This document shows positions 24,590 to 36,727 of a DNA stretch of 43,328 nt, piece after piece; the stretch's first letter is position 1, and every line of letters starts with the position of its first letter. The DNA comes from Trachelipus rathkii (lineage: Eukaryota; Arthropoda; Malacostraca; Isopoda; Trachelipodidae), in the NCBI GenBank assembly GCA_015478945.1, contig JABUQX010060002.1, positions 1 to 43,328 on the forward strand. Reading direction: 5' to 3'. Made by a program: the position numbers and the translations under genes. The notes beneath the pieces were generated by a model. That model did no database searches, was not told the DNA's origin, and worked only from the letters and a program-made list of their open reading frames with translations.

Positions 24590-26330
24590 TATTCACAAAA
24601 AACAACACGAAAAGACTATATATCAAATTTTAATGATAAGTCACATAAATGTTATTGAGGTTAAACATTCAATATCATACATGAAATTCCATAAGCATTT
24701 GCAATCTCTTCTATGATTTTTCTGTGTGCAGAATTGGACAATCACGTTGATTGCTCCAACAATAGCCATCATGTGTGTATCCCATCTTCCTGGTTCTTTC
24801 TTCCATCACCTTTGATAATCTTGATGGAACCCTCCCTTGATTCCTCACTATAACATCTCAGATTATCGAATCACGATTAAGTGACTGCTAGACAGGTGTA
24901 ACTTTCTGCTCATTATAGCATTCAATTTTTGAATCTGAAACATTATTCACAGTACGGAGTATCTAAATAGTTGGCAGATTTATGGTTCCACAAAATTTCC
25001 TCTAAAAACCCAAGACCAAAACTGTTCAAGGCAGATCTTCAATATCAGTCATGAATTATGAATTGTCATCCTGTGATTTGGCGAATTGAGGGCCGCTAAG
25101 TTCCAGCTTTGAGTTTACTCCAATACTCAACTTGGAAAATTGCAAATATATTTAACATTCACCATCTTTGATATAAGGCTAAAAATTGCTTCATCAGTCT
25201 TAGTTTGATGTGCCACAGTGGTGGGAAATATTTTATCCCCTGTAACAGTGAGTTCGGAATGATATTTATGCACTACAGTCATATTTTCCTAACACCATAC
25301 AAACTTTTTACCATTGTCTATCTTAGCCCATCTTATACCACAAAGCTATTGAAAACAAGAGCTACTAGTAATCGCGCTTGTGCACAATTAAGTCGATGTT
25401 GACCATCTTAAATCACCGATATACCCTGTTCATTATATCTAATTTATGCAAGCATTTCTATATATTTTTAAATTACCTCTTCAGTTTAGTTGAGTACTAT
25501 TGGAATTGAACTGCATAACTTATGCCATTTTTCAATAAACACATCTTGACTTCTCTGTTAACTATCCATTAATAATGCAAATTTCGGCGAATTTAGGTAA
25601 AGCTATTGATAGGAGTCCAAGGATGTATCCTCACAATTAATCACTAGGTCTTCTTCTTCAATTAAATATGAGAAGTACTACCTATCTTGTCCGAAAAAAG
25701 TATTATTAATTCGCAATGAGACAGTTGCTTTTCACTTAGTCTAGATGCTAAAGCTCAGAATCTTGCTGGGAGAGACTTAACTTCTACTAAATCATTTATC
25801 TCTTCCTGGGAGAACTGTGTGTAAGAAGACTTTAATTCATATTTCAATACTCACTATACTGTGCCGTGTCACACCAAATCTGGATACCTTTCTTCATAGA
25901 CAATGCTAGTCTGAGTTACATGAACACTTATGGAACCATCCGTCGGAGTGTGTCAGGTGCCCTTGCTATTCAAATCCGACGACTCAAATTTAGTTTTTGG
26001 ACATTATATACTTCACAAATATAACCCAAACAAAATTAACTCACTTGGTGATTTTTTTGGCCTCCCGCCAAACCATAGGCACAAATTTTAAACCTTTCCT
26101 TCGTCCATTATTCCACTTGACGTAGATTCTTTTACACACGTTTACAAGACATATGGCAGCAAGATTTCCTTGGTCTCCGAGGTTTCATTCCAAATTTGCC
26201 AGGATATGCCTTGCTTCACAAGTTAGTAATATTTCTTCTTTGTTCTCCTGGCAATAAAAACAGATGTAGCAGAATACATTTGGGTTATTCAAACAGGCTC
26301 TTCGAGAGATGCAAAATGTTCTGAAAAATA
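24590..26330 (-). pseudogene. Relic of a dispersed, uncharacterised arthropod protein gene
   Basis: Read on the minus strand from about 26330 to 24590, several pieces in order resemble a repetitive gene family that I recall from many arthropod genome annotations but whose function I do not know. They are: CYS-rich start near 26270; RIYVKWNNGRRKGLKF and PMVWREAKK (26060-26135); FPPLWHIKLRLMKQF (about 25187-25231); NSFGLGFLEEILW (about 24985-25030); and KVMEERTRKMGYTHDGYCWS (24753-24812), then an NQRDCPILH segment. Between these, stops and frame changes are frequent, so the copy is dead. A middle segment, about 25240-26040, is poorly recognisable. Flanking (TTA)n arrays on both sides hide any element ends. 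The recurrence of such genes suggests a transposable-element passenger, which is inference. Confidence 0.5.
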
Positions 26331-26559
26331 GAAAAAATAAAAGTATATATAATCATAAACACTAAAAATAATATTGTTTTTGCGTAATAAATATTGCATT
26401 AAAAATAATATGGCAACCTATTACTATATTCGCAGACCCATGACTATCTCAAGAACTAAGACAATCTTGAGAAAAACTATGTCATTTTCTATATTAGCAC
26501 ACCCAATAACTATAAATTCGTATAAAATACTTGGCAGCAAAAAGAATAATATTTTTTTT

Positions 26560-27245
26560 TGGCCAGTGTAATTATTTTTTATATCTATTTTATTTTTTAT
26601 ATTATTAATTATTAAATATTTTTTAATTATTATTATTATCTTATTATTATATATATTTATTATTATATTATGATTATTATTATATATATTATGATTGTAT
26701 TCATATTAGCATATTATTATTATTATATTAATTATTATTATTATTATATTATTTCTATTTTATTCATTATTATATATTATTATTATTATTCATATTATTA
26801 TTATTATTGTTATATTATTATATTATTAATATTATTATTATAATATTATTATTTAGGTAATGCTTATTATTAATGACAAATTTGTTAGCTTTCGCTTATT
26901 CATTATTAAATTATTATTATTATTATATTATTATTATTATTATATTCTTCTTTTTTTTGAACGAAATACTTTACTCTTTTGAATTCGAAAAATGATTAAA
27001 CTTTTAATTATTATATAGAAATTTCATTAAATTATATTATTACTATATTATTTATTTTTATATTATTAATTATTATATATATATTATTATTATAATATTA
27101 TTATTATTATTATTATATTATTATTATTATTATTATTTTATTATATATTACTATTATTATTATATTATTATAATTATATTATTATATTATTATTATTGTA
27201 TGGTTTACTTTATTATTATCATTTCTTATATATAGTTATTAATTA
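26560..27245 (+). repeat. (TTA)n microsatellite
   Basis: TTA arrays interrupted by two short non-repeat patches near 26860-26905 and 26945-27030. No coding signal. Confidence 0.9.
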
Positions 27246-27419
27246 TTATTCGGGTCTCAATAGGAACAACACATTGTTCGTTGGTGGAAGTGTTTTCAAT
27301 TTCGCTACTTGGAAATATTGATGTATTCATAATTAATTGTTACAATGAACAGTTAGTAAAAATATTCCACATACCAAATATTATGAAACTTTTCGTCTAC
27401 TGAATAAGATTTTGAATTG

Positions 27420-27810
27420 AATTATATTATTAAATATTATTATTATATATTTTATTATTTAATTATTATTATTATTTTATTTGTAATATATAACCGTTAT
27501 TAATATTACTTATTTTTGAAATAATATTTTAGATATTTGATTTGGTTTATTATTATTGATAATATTATTCATATATATTATTTATTATTATTTTATATAA
27601 TTATTAATATTTATATTATATATTAGTTTTGATAATTATTATTAATTATATTGTTATTTAATATTATTATTTATATTATTATAATTATTATTATTATTAT
27701 ATTATTATTATTATTCTTATTATTATATTATTATTATTATTATATTCTATTATTATATTATTATTATTAATTTATTTTTATTATTTATTTTTATTATATT
27801 ATGATTAACT
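27420..27810 (+). repeat. (TTA)n microsatellite
   Basis: Imperfect TTA array following a unique patch at 27246-27419. Confidence 0.85.
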
Positions 27811-27894
27811 ACTTCTTTCTTTCTTTTTAAATCTAAAAATACGTTAAGAATAAGATTGTGATGTAATTGAGTTGTTTACAATCTTAAATCATTT

Positions 27895-28060
27895 TATTCC
27901 TCAGTCTCTTCTCCCTCTTCATCTCTCTCTGCTCCTCTCCTCTCTCATCTCCTCTCATCTCATCCTCTCTCCCTCTCTGTCTCTCTCTCTCTCTCTCTCC
28001 TCTCTCTCCTCGTCTCTCTCTCTTCTCCTCTCTCTCTCTCTTTCCAAACTATTCTCTTCT
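27895..28060 (+). repeat. (CT)n-rich tract
   Basis: CTCT repeats with CATCT and GTCT interruptions. Open frames on both strands here are repeat translations. Confidence 0.85.
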
Positions 28061-28169
28061 TTTCGCTTTCTGTCACATTAATTAAATATAAAATTATATA
28101 TATAGTGACGTTCACAAAGCTGTTATTAATGATACAATTAATACTTACAAATATAACTACTGCAACTGT

Positions 28170-28370
28170 AATATAATAATAATATAATAATAATAATAAT
28201 AATAATATAATAAAATATATAAATATAAATAATATAAAATAATAATATAATAAATAATAATAATAATAATTTTTAAAAATAATAATCATAAAATAATAAG
28301 CAAAAAATATATAATAATCATAATATAATAATAATAATAATAATAATATAATAAATAATAATAATAATGT
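28170..28370 (+). repeat. (TAA)n microsatellite
   Basis: TAA repeats, opposite in sense to the arrays at 26560-27810. Confidence 0.85.
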
Positions 28371-29180
28371 TGCTTATTTTTGCCATTTTAGCTTCTAAAG
28401 TTCTAATAATAAGAAAACTATTAACAGCAATTATTATAATTAATATTACATCCAAATTAATTCAATAACATTATTCGCTGTAGAAAACAAACCTATGAGT
28501 ATAAACGAACTGCGCGTTATTTCTGGAGAATAACCAAATGGTTAACATATGATATTATCTTAAGGCGAATTATTCCACTCACCTATGCCCTATATATGTA
28601 TGAGATGGCCCTCAGACCTATTTCGTTAGGATGAATTTTCCTTTTTCTAGGGTAAGGAATTGCTGCCAACGGAAGATTGTTTTTCTCAAAGTTTGGTTTG
28701 GAATTATATTATAGAAAGATTATTGCAGCTCCATTATATGCTTTAAAATAGGTGAATATTACTGTAATTGTGAGAGATATCATAAATTTTAGCATAGACA
28801 AATTATTGACATAGTAGGAGATGTGTGGTGGCTTGTTAGTTTCGACCCTGATTTACACAACCTTATTTTTATTATTTGGCAAATGATTAAAGTTGAGCAA
28901 AATATTTACGGCCAGCCTCATCTGAAAACAGTAGAGTAGATAAGTAAACAATAACATTATATAGTAGATTTTAAGGATATATTTGGAACAAACTCATTAG
29001 CTTAAGGTGTAATAGCATAGGATAGTTTCTCAATAGACAATTATGTTCTTTGAAGAAGCTTCATATAGGTAACACCTTATTAAACTTGAGGACGACAGAT
29101 ACCGGTTATATTAATCTATTGGTCCTTACAATGTTGAACAGGTTTTTCATTTGTTATATACTTAGTAAATCAATATTTTT
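28371..29180. other. Unassigned stretch
   Basis: Complex, non-repeat sequence of moderate AT content with stops in all frames. No protein motif or structure was recognised. Confidence 0.4.
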
Positions 29181-29409
29181 TAATAGTAAAATATAAAAAT
29201 ATAATAATATAAATAATATAAAAATAATAAATGTAAAATAATAATACATAATCAATAATAATAAATAACAATAATAGATAATTAAAAATAATAATAATAA
29301 TTATAATAATAATAATAATAATTAAATAATAATATAATAATCATAATATAATATAATAATTAAATTACATAATATAATAAATAATAATATAAATTAAATA
29401 ATATATAAT

Positions 29410-29441
<32 letters not shown>

Positions 29442-29560
29442 TAATAATAAATATAATAAATTAATATAATAATAATACAGTAATAACAAAGAATCAATAC
29501 ATAATAATAATATATATCAATAATAATAATAATATAAATAATAATATAATTAATATATTC
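29181..29560 (+). repeat. (TAA)n microsatellite
   Basis: Imperfect TAA repeats. Confidence 0.85.
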
Positions 29561-30325
29561 ATTCACCATATATTCACTTACAATTTACTCTTGAGCACAA
29601 TGTTTGGAATGTGTTAAAAAGTAAGCCACATAATCAATAAGAACAAATAATATATCATCAGATAATAACTTGTCAGAAAAAATAATTGCCAGATATATAG
29701 TACCAGACATAAAATAAGTAGCAAGATAGGAAAGTAGCCAAGAATAGTAGCCAGTAAAACAACATTTAATAATTCTCTAATTAAAACCGTGATAATTTTA
29801 AAAAAAATAGGAGCATGTATATTACAGCTCTTGCCCTATCCCAGGCAGTGGACTCTTTAGAAAGGTCCATACAAGAATCAAACCGGTTTACGTTCATAGT
29901 GGAGCAATCTTAAAAATTATTCTTACAAGTACCCTTTTCTTCTAAGGATATTAATCACATTAAGAACACAAAATAAAAAAATAAATATAATAAAAAAATA
30001 GAAATAGAATGAACAAAAGATGGTAATTAATCAATTTAAGGCAAAACATATGTCTCCCCACCCTCCCCTCCCCTACCATTTTCTTTTTTTTTTTTGTTGT
30101 TAATAAATAATCATAAATTCTGGAAAACCATTTACTTTTTTATTATCTCTTGAAGAAGAGAAACTTTAAGTAATAAAGAATTTTTTACTCTTTAAAGAGT
30201 TGTGTTTCATTTTTTTAAAGAATAAAAAGCAAATACAAAGTCAATTTTAAAGAGAGAAAATGGTTAAATATTGCAAGTAAATTGAAAGTTATATATTGAA
30301 ATTTGATCTCATGGGAATAAATCTG
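29561..30325. other. Unassigned stretch
   Basis: Complex AT-rich sequence with a short C-rich patch (30055-30075) followed by a T run. No gene was seen. Confidence 0.4.
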
Positions 30326-30524
30326 TGATTGCCATATATATAATATACTTATTATATTTATATATATATATATAATTTTATTAGTTATTATATATATCTA
30401 TATATAATATATATATATATTACATATATATATATATATAATATTATACTATATATATACTATTATATATAATACATAAAATATATACTATTATATTATA
30501 CTAATAATATAAATATATAATACA

Positions 30525-30555
<31 letters not shown>

Positions 30556-30755
30556 GATATATATTTATATATAAATATTTATATATTATAGATATTATAT
30601 AAATATATATATTAATATAATATTATATATAAATGATAATATATATATCTATATATATTAATATAATATATATAATATCTTTATATTAGTATATATATAT
30701 TATATAATATAATATAATATATATATATATAATTTATTTAGTATATTATATATAT
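30326..30755. repeat. (AT)n-rich block
   Basis: TA/AT repeats with TATAAT interruptions. Confidence 0.9.
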
Positions 30756-31404
30756 CACGGAAAAAATTTCTGTCAATTGACATATAAAATTTTAAATCAC
30801 ATCACCAGGTTCCCTTCAGGATTAGAAACTTTACCAGTCATTATGAATAAATATAAATCGATGTAATGTTTTTGGTGTTTAGAGATGTACGGTAATTCCA
30901 CAAGGCATTGATGTCCGTAAAAAACAACCAATGATTTCATTAATTTAATTTTAAAATATAACTTAAGAATTGGTGTAACAGTTGACCAGAAATTTGTGAC
31001 AATTACTAGAACTTTGAATTAATGGCATCAAATATTTTAATGTTATATATACGCGATTTGAAATTAAAATTACTATATGATATAAAAATAAATTTTCATA
31101 ATTCATACTTTCTTTATTATTGACAGAGAAATCGATATAACATTAAAAAGGGAACAAAATTAAAAAAAAATATATGAAACATAATTTGAAAATTATTAAT
31201 TTGAAAACTTTTAACAATACAGATCAGTAAATAAAATTCATAGATTCGCGTACAATGTAAAGTTAGGTCATGCGACAGTAGTTAATAAAAATTAAATATA
31301 TAGGACGCGAATCAAATTTTGTCGCGATAATGAATGAATAGTTAACTTCATTTCAGATTATTTATTAATTAAAGTTTACTCTTGCGTAAGTAAGTTAAGA
31401 AAGA
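30756..31404. other. Unassigned left flank of the large element
   Basis: AT-rich complex sequence with no open frame of note. It directly precedes the left inverted arm. I could not identify a target-site duplication matching the right flank. Confidence 0.4.
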
Positions 31405-33560
31405 GAAAGTTTGACCTATTTTATACTTTCTGACGCCAGTGACCTACCGATGCATTTTGCCTTGACCTTTTTACCTGCCCTGACTTTTCTGACCCACACG
31501 TTGTTTAACCTGAGGTGATTTTACCCCCTTACCTTTTACCTATCGACCTTGGACTGACCTTGACCTTTTTTGTACCCTATCTTATTGGCAACCTATTTTT
31601 TGACCCCTAATATTTTAGACCTTTCGAAAGAAAGGGTGCGCCGATGGAGGCGAAGCTCCATCGTAGTATTGCCCCCCCAATTTACCCCATCCTATCTTTT
31701 TCGACGTGGCCAATTTTTTTGCCACCCTGTAAATTTATATGTTTTAGTACTTAGCCTTTCTGTGATTGCGTTACTTGTTTGACCATGATATTACGACCAA
31801 CCCTTTGTGTCTTCCATGGGTCATTTTGGCCACGGTAATTTTCAGGCTACTCGTTTGGTCTTCCATGGGCATATTTTAGCCCACGCTAATTGTTTACCCA
31901 AACTCGTGCCACCCGTCACATATTTCGTTCAACTTGTAGCATGTATGGCCTAACCTACTTGACACCTACACCGTGCGCGTGCCAACACACAAACTACACA
32001 CACAACACACACACCACAACACACACTTACACTCTATACGGACTTTCACCTATGAACTTAAACACATTCCACTATGACCCTTACATCCATTAGACACTTA
32101 CATTCTAATACTTATTACATCAGTACAAACACACGACCAACCCTTGTTTCCATGAGGAGTCAAATTTTATGACCCAACATAATTTTTTGAGCTTCTTTAG
32201 GGCTTAGCCTATTTTTTGTCAGTCTTTACTTAGCTTGGACCATGATGATTTCGTCCTTAACATTTGCCAATATACCATGTCAATTTTACCCACCTATTGA
32301 TGCTCATTGATGGATCCCAATCAACCTAAGAGGTACCTAGGGATGTTCGATTAGTGTTCTATGGATATATTCTATGAGTCAATGAGTGCCACGTGAGTGC
32401 CAAGTGAGTGCCATGAGTGCAATGAGTGCAAGTGAGCTCCAATGATGCCAGTGAGTCCCATGCCAAGTGGTAACATAGTCCAACTAGTCCACTTTTTTCA
32501 AGCCTTTTCTAGCCTCCCTGAGCCTCCCCATAGTAATAGCCCTAATATGCGGTGTCTACCCTATTAATGGTTATGAGGAATCCTTATTGTGTATATTACA
32601 TTAATGCTTCCTACTGAGTAGTATTTTTATAACACTGTATCACGATTGAATATTAATATCTAAAGATTAACAGTGAACAGTATCACAAAACAGTATTCCG
32701 AGCCGCGTCGCAATCCAACCATCGCGGAAACGGCCGCCGCGTATCGCCCGCAGGCCGCAAATTACCGCACCGCCGCCGCGTGCGCCGCAGGCGCAATATT
32801 CAACAAGTGCGCGTGCGTCCGCAGACGCAAGAATTCCCGCGTGAACGAAATATATGATATCAGTAAACTATTCAACGAATTTCGTTTCAAATTTACTATC
32901 AGTCAATTCATACTTTAAACTTTTATTAAAAACCTTTTCGCAACTAAAACTGTAACTCATTACAGAACATTATTTAGCAAAATGTTATTAACATCATTTT
33001 TACTAATTAAATACTTTACTTAAATACTTTTTAAATTTATAAATATTTAAAATTGTATGTAAGAAGAAAAAAACCAGAGTGTCTCGATATAAAATCATTT
33101 TATTTACTAAAATTGTAGTTAAAGCAGTAAAACATATACTTTACATACCTTAAAGACAGTAAAGCAGTAACCAAACAAAGGCATACTAACACCTAGGGAT
33201 TAGTAGCCTATTGTTTTACTGCTTTACTTGCTCTTAAACATATTTGCCTTACTCTTTAACTTTTTGCTTTCTGCGTTAACTTTCTGCTTTACTGCTTAAC
33301 TTCTGCTTTATGTTTTTAATTTGCTTACTGCTTTAACTTCGCTTTTACTGCAGCTTACTTTCTGCTTCAATGTTTTAACTATATATTTTACTTAACAATC
33401 AATGCTTATCTTATTTTGGCTTGCTATTCTCTATTACTTTTATTATTATTCTATTGACACTCACGTTTTAAAACATTCAATTCTTAATTTGTAATGTGAA
33501 AATAAAAAAAACAGAGTTTCTGTTATATAAACATTGTATTTTAATAAAATTGTACAAATT
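31405..33560 (+). repeat. Left terminal inverted repeat
   Basis: From the tip inward: TGACCT half-sites (31412-31566); a CTTTCGAAAGAAAGGGTG-like block with a CGATGGAGGCGAAGCTCCATCG hairpin (31621-31665); repeated CCATGGGTC..CCACGGTAATTT units (31810-31890); a (CA)n run (31985-32030); GAGTGC repeats (32385-32470); TAGCCTCCCTGAGCC (32510); a CpG-rich block (32690-32850); AAAACCAGAGTGTC (33070); and AAGCAGTAAA-type repeats in both orientations (33120-33370). The inner end is near ATTTGTAATGTGAAAATAAA (33488). Each block has its complement in the right arm in reverse order. Confidence 0.85.
32690..32850. repeat. CpG-rich block of the left arm
   Basis: A GC-rich island of CCGC and GCGC words in otherwise AT-rich sequence, ending at AATTCCCGCGTGA. 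The right arm carries the complement (TCACGCGGGAATTTGCG at 40876-40892) and a matching island. The plus-strand open frame 32673-32918 has no conserved frame in the other arm and is not called as a gene. Confidence 0.7.
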
Positions 33561-35500
33561 TTATTAAAACACAATGAAAATTAATAAGTTACAACTTTAA
33601 TTTAACTCATTATTCATTATCTACTAACGAGTTATAGAATGTGAGAAATTTACGTTACAATCCGGCTACATGTCTTTTGAGCTGGCCGACGTATTAGGTA
33701 ACCTTCTATTATTAAATATTTTAAAGAAATGAGATTTTAAACAAACCCTGTAAAAAATAATCATTCGAATTGTTCCAGCATTTTGACAATTTTAAAAGTA
33801 ATATATAATTGTGATTCAATTAATGAAATATATACGACTAATCATGGACAATATCTAAACACAAAATAGTGTATTAGTATGTTTAATCACAAATTGAAAT
33901 TTGGAAATAGAGAAGCGTTAACAGCTTTTTCTCACATACTAAAATATCTCTGCTGTTCATAGCAAATAATTTATTCATCCAAGCACATATGCGAAAATGT
34001 TTCTTTAAAACACTAAGGTATTTGCTGTTTTTACGTCAGAGAAAGACATGAGTCAAATAATTAATTGCAACTCAAATGTTCCATTCAAAGGAAAGAGTTC
34101 TTAAAAAGGTAATATTAAAAAGTTCCTCGATCCCCAAGTTATTTGATGTGTGAAACTCACCCAAAAACACGCACAGATGTTCTCCTACAACATTTTCCTA
34201 TAATATAAACTTATAATCACCTGATAATGAATGCTCTAGGGCAAATATTTACCTCTTATAAAAGAATTTAAAAGTTGAAACCATCTGAACGCTAACTATT
34301 AGGTAAAGAAGAGAAATTTATTCCATGTGTATGTGAAGTCTGTTTAATGACTTATAAAGAAAAGTTCCTTTAAAAAGGGAAACAAGTATATGCTAAAGCC
34401 TTAGAACATCATAAAAATTCCCAAACAACTCAAAAAATTTTGACAAATAAAAAGAAGTTACTCAGAGAGGGAGGATGTATTCCTGCTTACTTCTTTCTTA
34501 TAGCTCCCCGTGAACTAAGTGGTCTGTCCCAAATGAGAAGGTTTGCTGTACTTCCATATAATGATGGTTGAAATAGTATAAAATACATCATTTACAGGAA
34601 TTCAGTTCGCAATCTTATTCACAACCTCAAATGGACATTATTGCCGCACACTTTAGCAAAATCCACAATCACAGTTTATTTCATTCACAACCCCATAACG
34701 CATTTGCCACACTAATGCATTTTACACCTCTTTCACACCAGCAACAACGTTGCACACAGAATCTATTTTGAACACCATATCTTTCCAGAAGCCATCTACC
34801 TCCTGCTTATATGATCAAAGTGACACAGATAAACCAATATAGAAAGAAGTTACAGAAATATTAAATTCAAATTAACATCCATTGAGAAACGCATCTGACT
34901 ATACCAGGATGCCATACCAAAAATTATAGATCTTAAAGACTTAGCACTAATCAATCCATAGAATAATCCCATGGTACCGATATGTAACTATACTAATGAA
35001 GGTAAACTGAAGTAAAAATAAGATAAATTAAATTATCTAGAGGCGAGAGCTATACCTCAATAGAGTCGTAATCAGATAGATTATATAATATTTTAAAAGA
35101 TCAATTAACGTTGCACAGAAGCTGGGTCAGATCGTATGATATGATAGTTAAAGGATCAATATGTGATTGATAGCTACTCTCTCAACGTAACTGGAGAAAG
35201 TCCTGATAAAGGAATGAATGATTATTTCAACAAAATTCAGACTAGTAATTTCCAGAACTTTAATCTTAAATACAAGCGATTAGCAGACTGAATAATCACC
35301 ATGAAACCTAGACCTGATTCAAGATCCATCAGCAATCTATACGCTCAGATAAATTATAAGTGTTACCAGAGCACGACTAAGAAAAACACCTTATAATAGT
35401 CGTTGGATTAAATCGTAATTATGTATAATCATATATATTTATTGTTAATGCTTCTTGTATAAATAAACTTTATTTAATCTTTTTCTCTTTCGTTTTTCCA
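33561..35500. other. Element interior without a recognised gene
   Basis: Complex sequence with stops in all frames. In gene-complete relatives this space would be expected to hold a DNA polymerase. A plus-strand YDQSDTDK near 34817 is only weakly reminiscent of a family-B polymerase motif C and is not accepted. A polyadenylation-like AATAAA lies near 35461, before an AT microsatellite. Confidence 0.35.
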
Positions 35501-35519
35501 TTTGACCTATATCGACATT

Positions 35520-35655
35520 TGTGACAAATATAATTATTAATATATATATTAACTATATATTATATATTAATATAATATAATTTATATAATATATATATAT
35601 ATTATCTATATATATAATATATATATATTTAATATATATTATAATATATATAACG
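35520..35655. repeat. (AT)n microsatellite inside the element
   Basis: TA/AT repeats separating the unassigned left interior from the integrase relic. This may be a later expansion that erased the integrase N-terminal half. Confidence 0.85.
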
Positions 35656-35944
35656 AACTACACGTCTCAGCTATACACTGAGGCGAAGGATGGTATTGAT
35701 AAGATATTACATTCAAGCTAGAAATAGACCTGAGGAAAACTTAGAGACTATAAACTGTAATGCTGCTTGTAAGAATAAGGAGTTTAAAAGCAATGCTGTT
35801 TTATAATTAATTAACTCTTACAAACCTGTAGAAAAAATTTCCTAAGTAAAACCATAATCTCGCAGCTCGATAGAGTATGGCATTTAGATTATCGAATGAT
35901 TAATACACTCTTTAAACGAAGTTTTCATATATATTTTTACACAT

Positions 35945-36580
35945 TGAGTATACTCTAGGATAATTGTGGTAAAACCAATAAAAGATAAACAAGATAGCAT
36001 GACAGACGTGCTGTACTTGAAATTATGAGACAGCGTGAGAACACCTAAATCATTTTGGAAAGATTCAGGAATGGAATTCAAGGGGCGAGGTTCACGAGAA
36101 GATTGCCTGGCGGAGCTATGGTATAAGCTATTACATAATATTTCCGTAAAACAAACGTAGCAATATAGTGAAGAGTCCAACGTTACTATTAAGAACGCAT
36201 TGCATAGAATATGTTACTAAAATGAAATACTTTTAAATATATTTATATACTGCGATCTGGCATATTCTCTTTATAACAGTCTTACAAACATAAGTCAATT
36301 CCTTATAGAATGTCAAAAACTAAGGCCTAGAACACTCTATATGAAAAAAGAAAACAAAATAAAGATATATTCGAGGAATAAAGTAAACGATTATGTAAAA
36401 GTATCTCGAACAGAAGAAAAATTCAGAAAGGGATATGAAGCCGGTTGGACTACGGAAGATTTAAATGCACAATATCAACATTCAGTCTGATAGTTTAAAG
36501 TTATATTACTGAAGATTTAAATTGAAAAATAAAAGGCGCGACTTTTTATAAACAGAATAAAAAAGTAAGGTTTCAACTCC
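35945..36580 (+). pseudogene. DDE (retroviral-type) integrase relic
   Basis: The plus strand shows the second half of an integrase, which joins element ends to host DNA. VYSRIIVVKPIKDKQDSM at 35948-36001 fits the core strands after the first catalytic Asp. FWKDSGMEFK near 36053-36082 fits the segment holding the second catalytic Asp. YSEESNVTIKNALHRI from 36164 fits the helix carrying the catalytic Glu. DYVKVSRTEEKFRKGYEAGW at 36389-36448 and, in a shifted frame, GATFYKQ near 36535-36558 fit the C-terminal SH3-like DNA-binding domain. In-frame stops and at least two frame changes make it inactive. The zinc-binding N-terminus and first Asp were not found. It lies upstream of the capsid-gene relics on the same strand, as expected for this class of element. 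The minus-strand open frame 35884-36180 is its antisense shadow. Confidence 0.65.
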
Positions 36581-36727
36581 TGTAACTCATTGAATAAAAA
36601 TGAGAAAATATTACTAGATTTCTAGATAAAATAGAATATATTACTGAAATGAGGGTACCTGCTTAAGATTCTAAATACTTATATAAAAGCAAGTGAAGTT
36701 AAGAATTATTAATCATTTGTCATAATC

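Noticed and set aside
32673..32918. Alanine-rich 81-codon frame in the left arm
   Set aside because: It is the CpG-rich block; the corresponding right-arm frame (40927-41109) does not keep the same reading frame or peptide.
34801..34845. Possible DNA polymerase B motif C (YDQSDTDK) on the plus strand
   Set aside because: A single short match in a region with many stops and no supporting upstream or downstream motifs. It is expected by position but not demonstrable by eye.
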